Source: Elysia marginata
Lineage: Eukaryota > Mollusca > Gastropoda > Plakobranchidae
Reading direction: 5' to 3'
DNA length: 23,297 nt
Assembly: GCA_019649035.1 (NCBI GenBank)
Contig: BMAT01006538.1
Span: forward strand, 173,703-196,999
Shown here in pieces: positions 21,621-23,297 of the stretch. Position 1 is the first letter of the stretch. Each line of letters begins with the position of its first letter. Made by a program: the position numbers and the translations under genes. Under the pieces are notes generated by a model that made no database searches, was not told the DNA's origin, and saw nothing but the letters and a program-made list of their open reading frames with translations.

Positions 21621-21734
21621 AGAGAGAAAGAAAGAAAGAAAGAAGAAGAAGAAGAAGAAGAAGAAGAAGAAGAAGAAGAAGAAGAAGAAGAAGAAGAAGA
21701 AGAAGAAGAAGAAGAAGAAGAAGAAGAAGAAGAG
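21621..21734 (+). repeat. (GAAA)n then (GAA)n homopurine tract
   Basis: A short GAAA run passes into about 31 uninterrupted GAA triplets. All 114 bp are purine. Confidence 0.96.
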
Positions 21735-21878
21735 TATCAGGTTAGAGCTGAAACATTTTTTTTACAAAAGCTCGTCGTCTTTGGCGATGCTAAATACGTG
21801 ACTTCGATTGTATTACCGTGGTGTTGCAGGGAAAAGGCTAGGGAAAAAAATGAGATAGATAGAGAGAATTAAACTTAC

Positions 21879-21930
21879 TTTTGTTTAACAACGGTAGTTA
21901 CTTTAGACACAGTGCCCTTTTTTCCTTTGG
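21879..21930 (-). CDS. candidate small exon with strong splice sites, Lys-rich peptide
   Basis: This 52-nt segment lies between a textbook acceptor, CTTTTTGTTTTTAACAG|, and a donor AAAA|GTAAGT. Only one frame is open: KGKKGTVSKVTTVVKQ, entering in phase 1 and leaving two bases. It is on the same strand as the nesprin-like exons and upstream of them. Its exit phase does not match the entry of 20516-20565, so an exon between them would be needed, or it belongs to another transcript. The peptide is basic and not recognised. It lies about 145 bp from the long GAA tract (21621-21734). Confidence 0.33.
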
Positions 21931-22093
21931 CTGTTAAAAACAAAAAGATTTTTTTAAATAATGAAACATTTGCAAACAAATACTGTATAAATTAATAAGC
22001 ATATGTAAGGTAAGCACAGTTATGAACACTTTTATAACATATTTTTAAAATGGTCACATCGATATAAACATGATACCCGTGAGGGGGATGGTG

Positions 22094-22130
22094 AAGATGA
22101 CGATGAAGATGATGATGATGATGATGAGAG
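22094..22130 (+). repeat. (GAT)n-rich microsatellite
   Basis: GATGAC/GATGAAGAT variants followed by perfect GAT/ATG triplets, leading into the GA-rich minisatellite. Confidence 0.85.
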
Positions 22131-22147
22131 AGAGAGCGTGAGCGAGC

Positions 22148-22225
22148 GAGAGAGAGAGGGGAAAGAGAAAGAGAGAGAGAGGTGAAAGAGAAAGAGAGAG
22201 AGAGGGGAAAGAGAAAGAGAGAGAG
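22148..22225 (+). repeat. 23-bp purine minisatellite, about 3.4 copies
   Basis: The unit is ten bases of (GA)n followed by GGGGAAAGAGAAA. Copies lie at 22148-22170, 22171-22193 (one G to T change) and 22194-22216, then a partial copy. It is purine throughout. Confidence 0.9.
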
Positions 22226-23297
22226 CACTATGGATCTCACTAAAGTATAAGATATTACGGGGCGACATATGACCTACAGGCCATCTGACAGCTGAGGCAT
22301 CTCCCGCCGGTCATGGCTGCCAGAGAATGTGCTGATGCCTTTCCCTCAGCCACCATGTTAAGGTATGCTGAGTGCTCATCACACGCGCCGAGCTAAACGC
22401 CAGGGTGTTCCCATCTCACCTAGCATCTATTACATGTGACGGCCATAAAGAGGATCATGGTCATGTCTTAACTCATTTAACTGCCTATGAAAGAAAGGCG
22501 GAGGAGCGTTATGTCCGACCATAATAGAGACCCTGCGCGCCGACGACGATAACGTATGACCTAATAACACCCATGGGTAGCGTGGGTTGTAGTTACTTTT
22601 ACAGTAGACGATTCGCTGGCGGGCCCTGTTAGCTCATCAGCCATCTTGGATTTCCTCCTCTATGGGCTTCGTCCTCCTGAGCGGGCCCATAGCACATAAA
22701 ATTTAATACATGTACCTCGAAGTGCCAACAACGCTCATAGTTTGTTATCACATTGAGAATTGTGTGTGAGTGAATGTTAATTATTTCAAAGAAAACAATT
22801 AAAAAACTGAAAAAGAAAGACGTCTCCAGTGTAATCATTTTTGTAATGCACTATTTTTTTTAGAATGCTCCATAGCATTTTATGATTTAACCAGGAAACG
22901 AATAATTTTGACTTCTTGAAACGTATTAAAAATCAAGTTACTTCAAGACATATCCTTTATATCAATGAAATGCGTTTTAAGCACGCTAGAATCATGAAAA
23001 ACCTGAATGTAAAGGAACGATATCAAGACAACCCTACCCTATAAGCTTCCTACAAACAAAAAACTAGCGCTTTATGAAGTGCGTTATGGGCAAAACGGGG
23101 AAATTCCAAGTCGACGATTTTACACCATGAAGGGCACACCTTTGCTGACAATTATTTAAACCACACAACGATAATTTTGGAAAATATCCCGCTTAAAACC
23201 AGTCGTAACATTGAAATCCAGGTAAAAGCATTTGTAAAATTTTATTCATGCTCTACGTTTCGTTTTACCCTCAAAATGGGGATGTCCTATCAAGTGA
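22226..23297. other. no gene supported
   Basis: The first 450 bp is GC-richer, with a perfect palindrome ACCCATGGGT (about 22571-22580) and the hairpin at 22660-22692, which may be an undescribed repeat. The rest is AT-rich with no exon signal that I can support. Confidence 0.55.
22660..22692. repeat. perfect 8-bp inverted repeat
   Basis: CTATGGGC and GCCCATAG around a 17-base loop, in a GC-rich patch that also repeats GCGGGCCC (about 22619 and 22681). Confidence 0.55.

Noticed and set aside
21992-22268. Ser/Leu/His-rich minus-strand frames
   Set aside because: They are produced by the GAT and GA repeats.
1-23297. tRNA, rRNA or CRISPR array
   Set aside because: Only SINE-type tRNA-like promoters are present. 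There is no cloverleaf of normal size, no rRNA sequence that I recognise and no regularly spaced repeats.

Overview
The window is eukaryotic, animal-type genomic DNA: AT-rich, intron-like, full of simple repeats, with no dense coding. Recurrent AGATCTAG and TAGGCCTA words and a tRNA-derived SINE ending in a GACGTTAAATA plus CAAA-type tail suggest a mollusc, probably a gastropod. That assignment is inference.

The one gene identified with good support lies on the minus strand. Two exons, 14906-15104 and 11822-11946, have good splice sites, matching phases (a Gly/Asp-type codon G|AT split across the intron) and a continuous peptide with spectrin-repeat signatures. The second exon closely matches a spectrin repeat near the C-terminus of nesprin-1 (SYNE1), the giant outer-nuclear-membrane LINC-complex protein that tethers nuclei to actin. 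A 66-nt exon at 15780-15845 fits in phase and supplies the missing helix A of the upstream repeat. Weaker candidates at 19421-19497, 20251-20305 and 20516-20565 extend the same frame upstream, with all phases compatible. A further candidate at 21879-21930 has strong splice sites but does not join the chain directly.

Downstream (lower coordinates) I do not find the expected next nesprin exon, the continuation of helix B. Instead there are phase-compatible but unidentified candidates at 8930-8994 and 6344-6467. The latter ends in a stop codon with AATAAA 49 nt further on. Another stop-containing, phase-compatible candidate lies at 15499-15678. Together they raise the possibility of KASH-less alternative 3' ends, or of unrelated small genes. 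On the plus strand there are only weak hints: a short ORF behind a good splice acceptor at 2546-2632 and a signal-peptide-like first exon at 7468-7505.

The rest is intronic or intergenic. It holds a complete SINE with 14-bp target-site duplications (16199-16538), a second degenerate tRNA-like element, a 62-bp direct repeat, several hairpins, and long homopurine tracts. The longest purine tracts are all on the plus strand, so minus-strand transcripts would carry long (UC)n and (UUC)n runs. Because random AT-rich DNA often yields short open frames beside splice-like sites, all single-exon candidates other than the two main exons carry low confidence.
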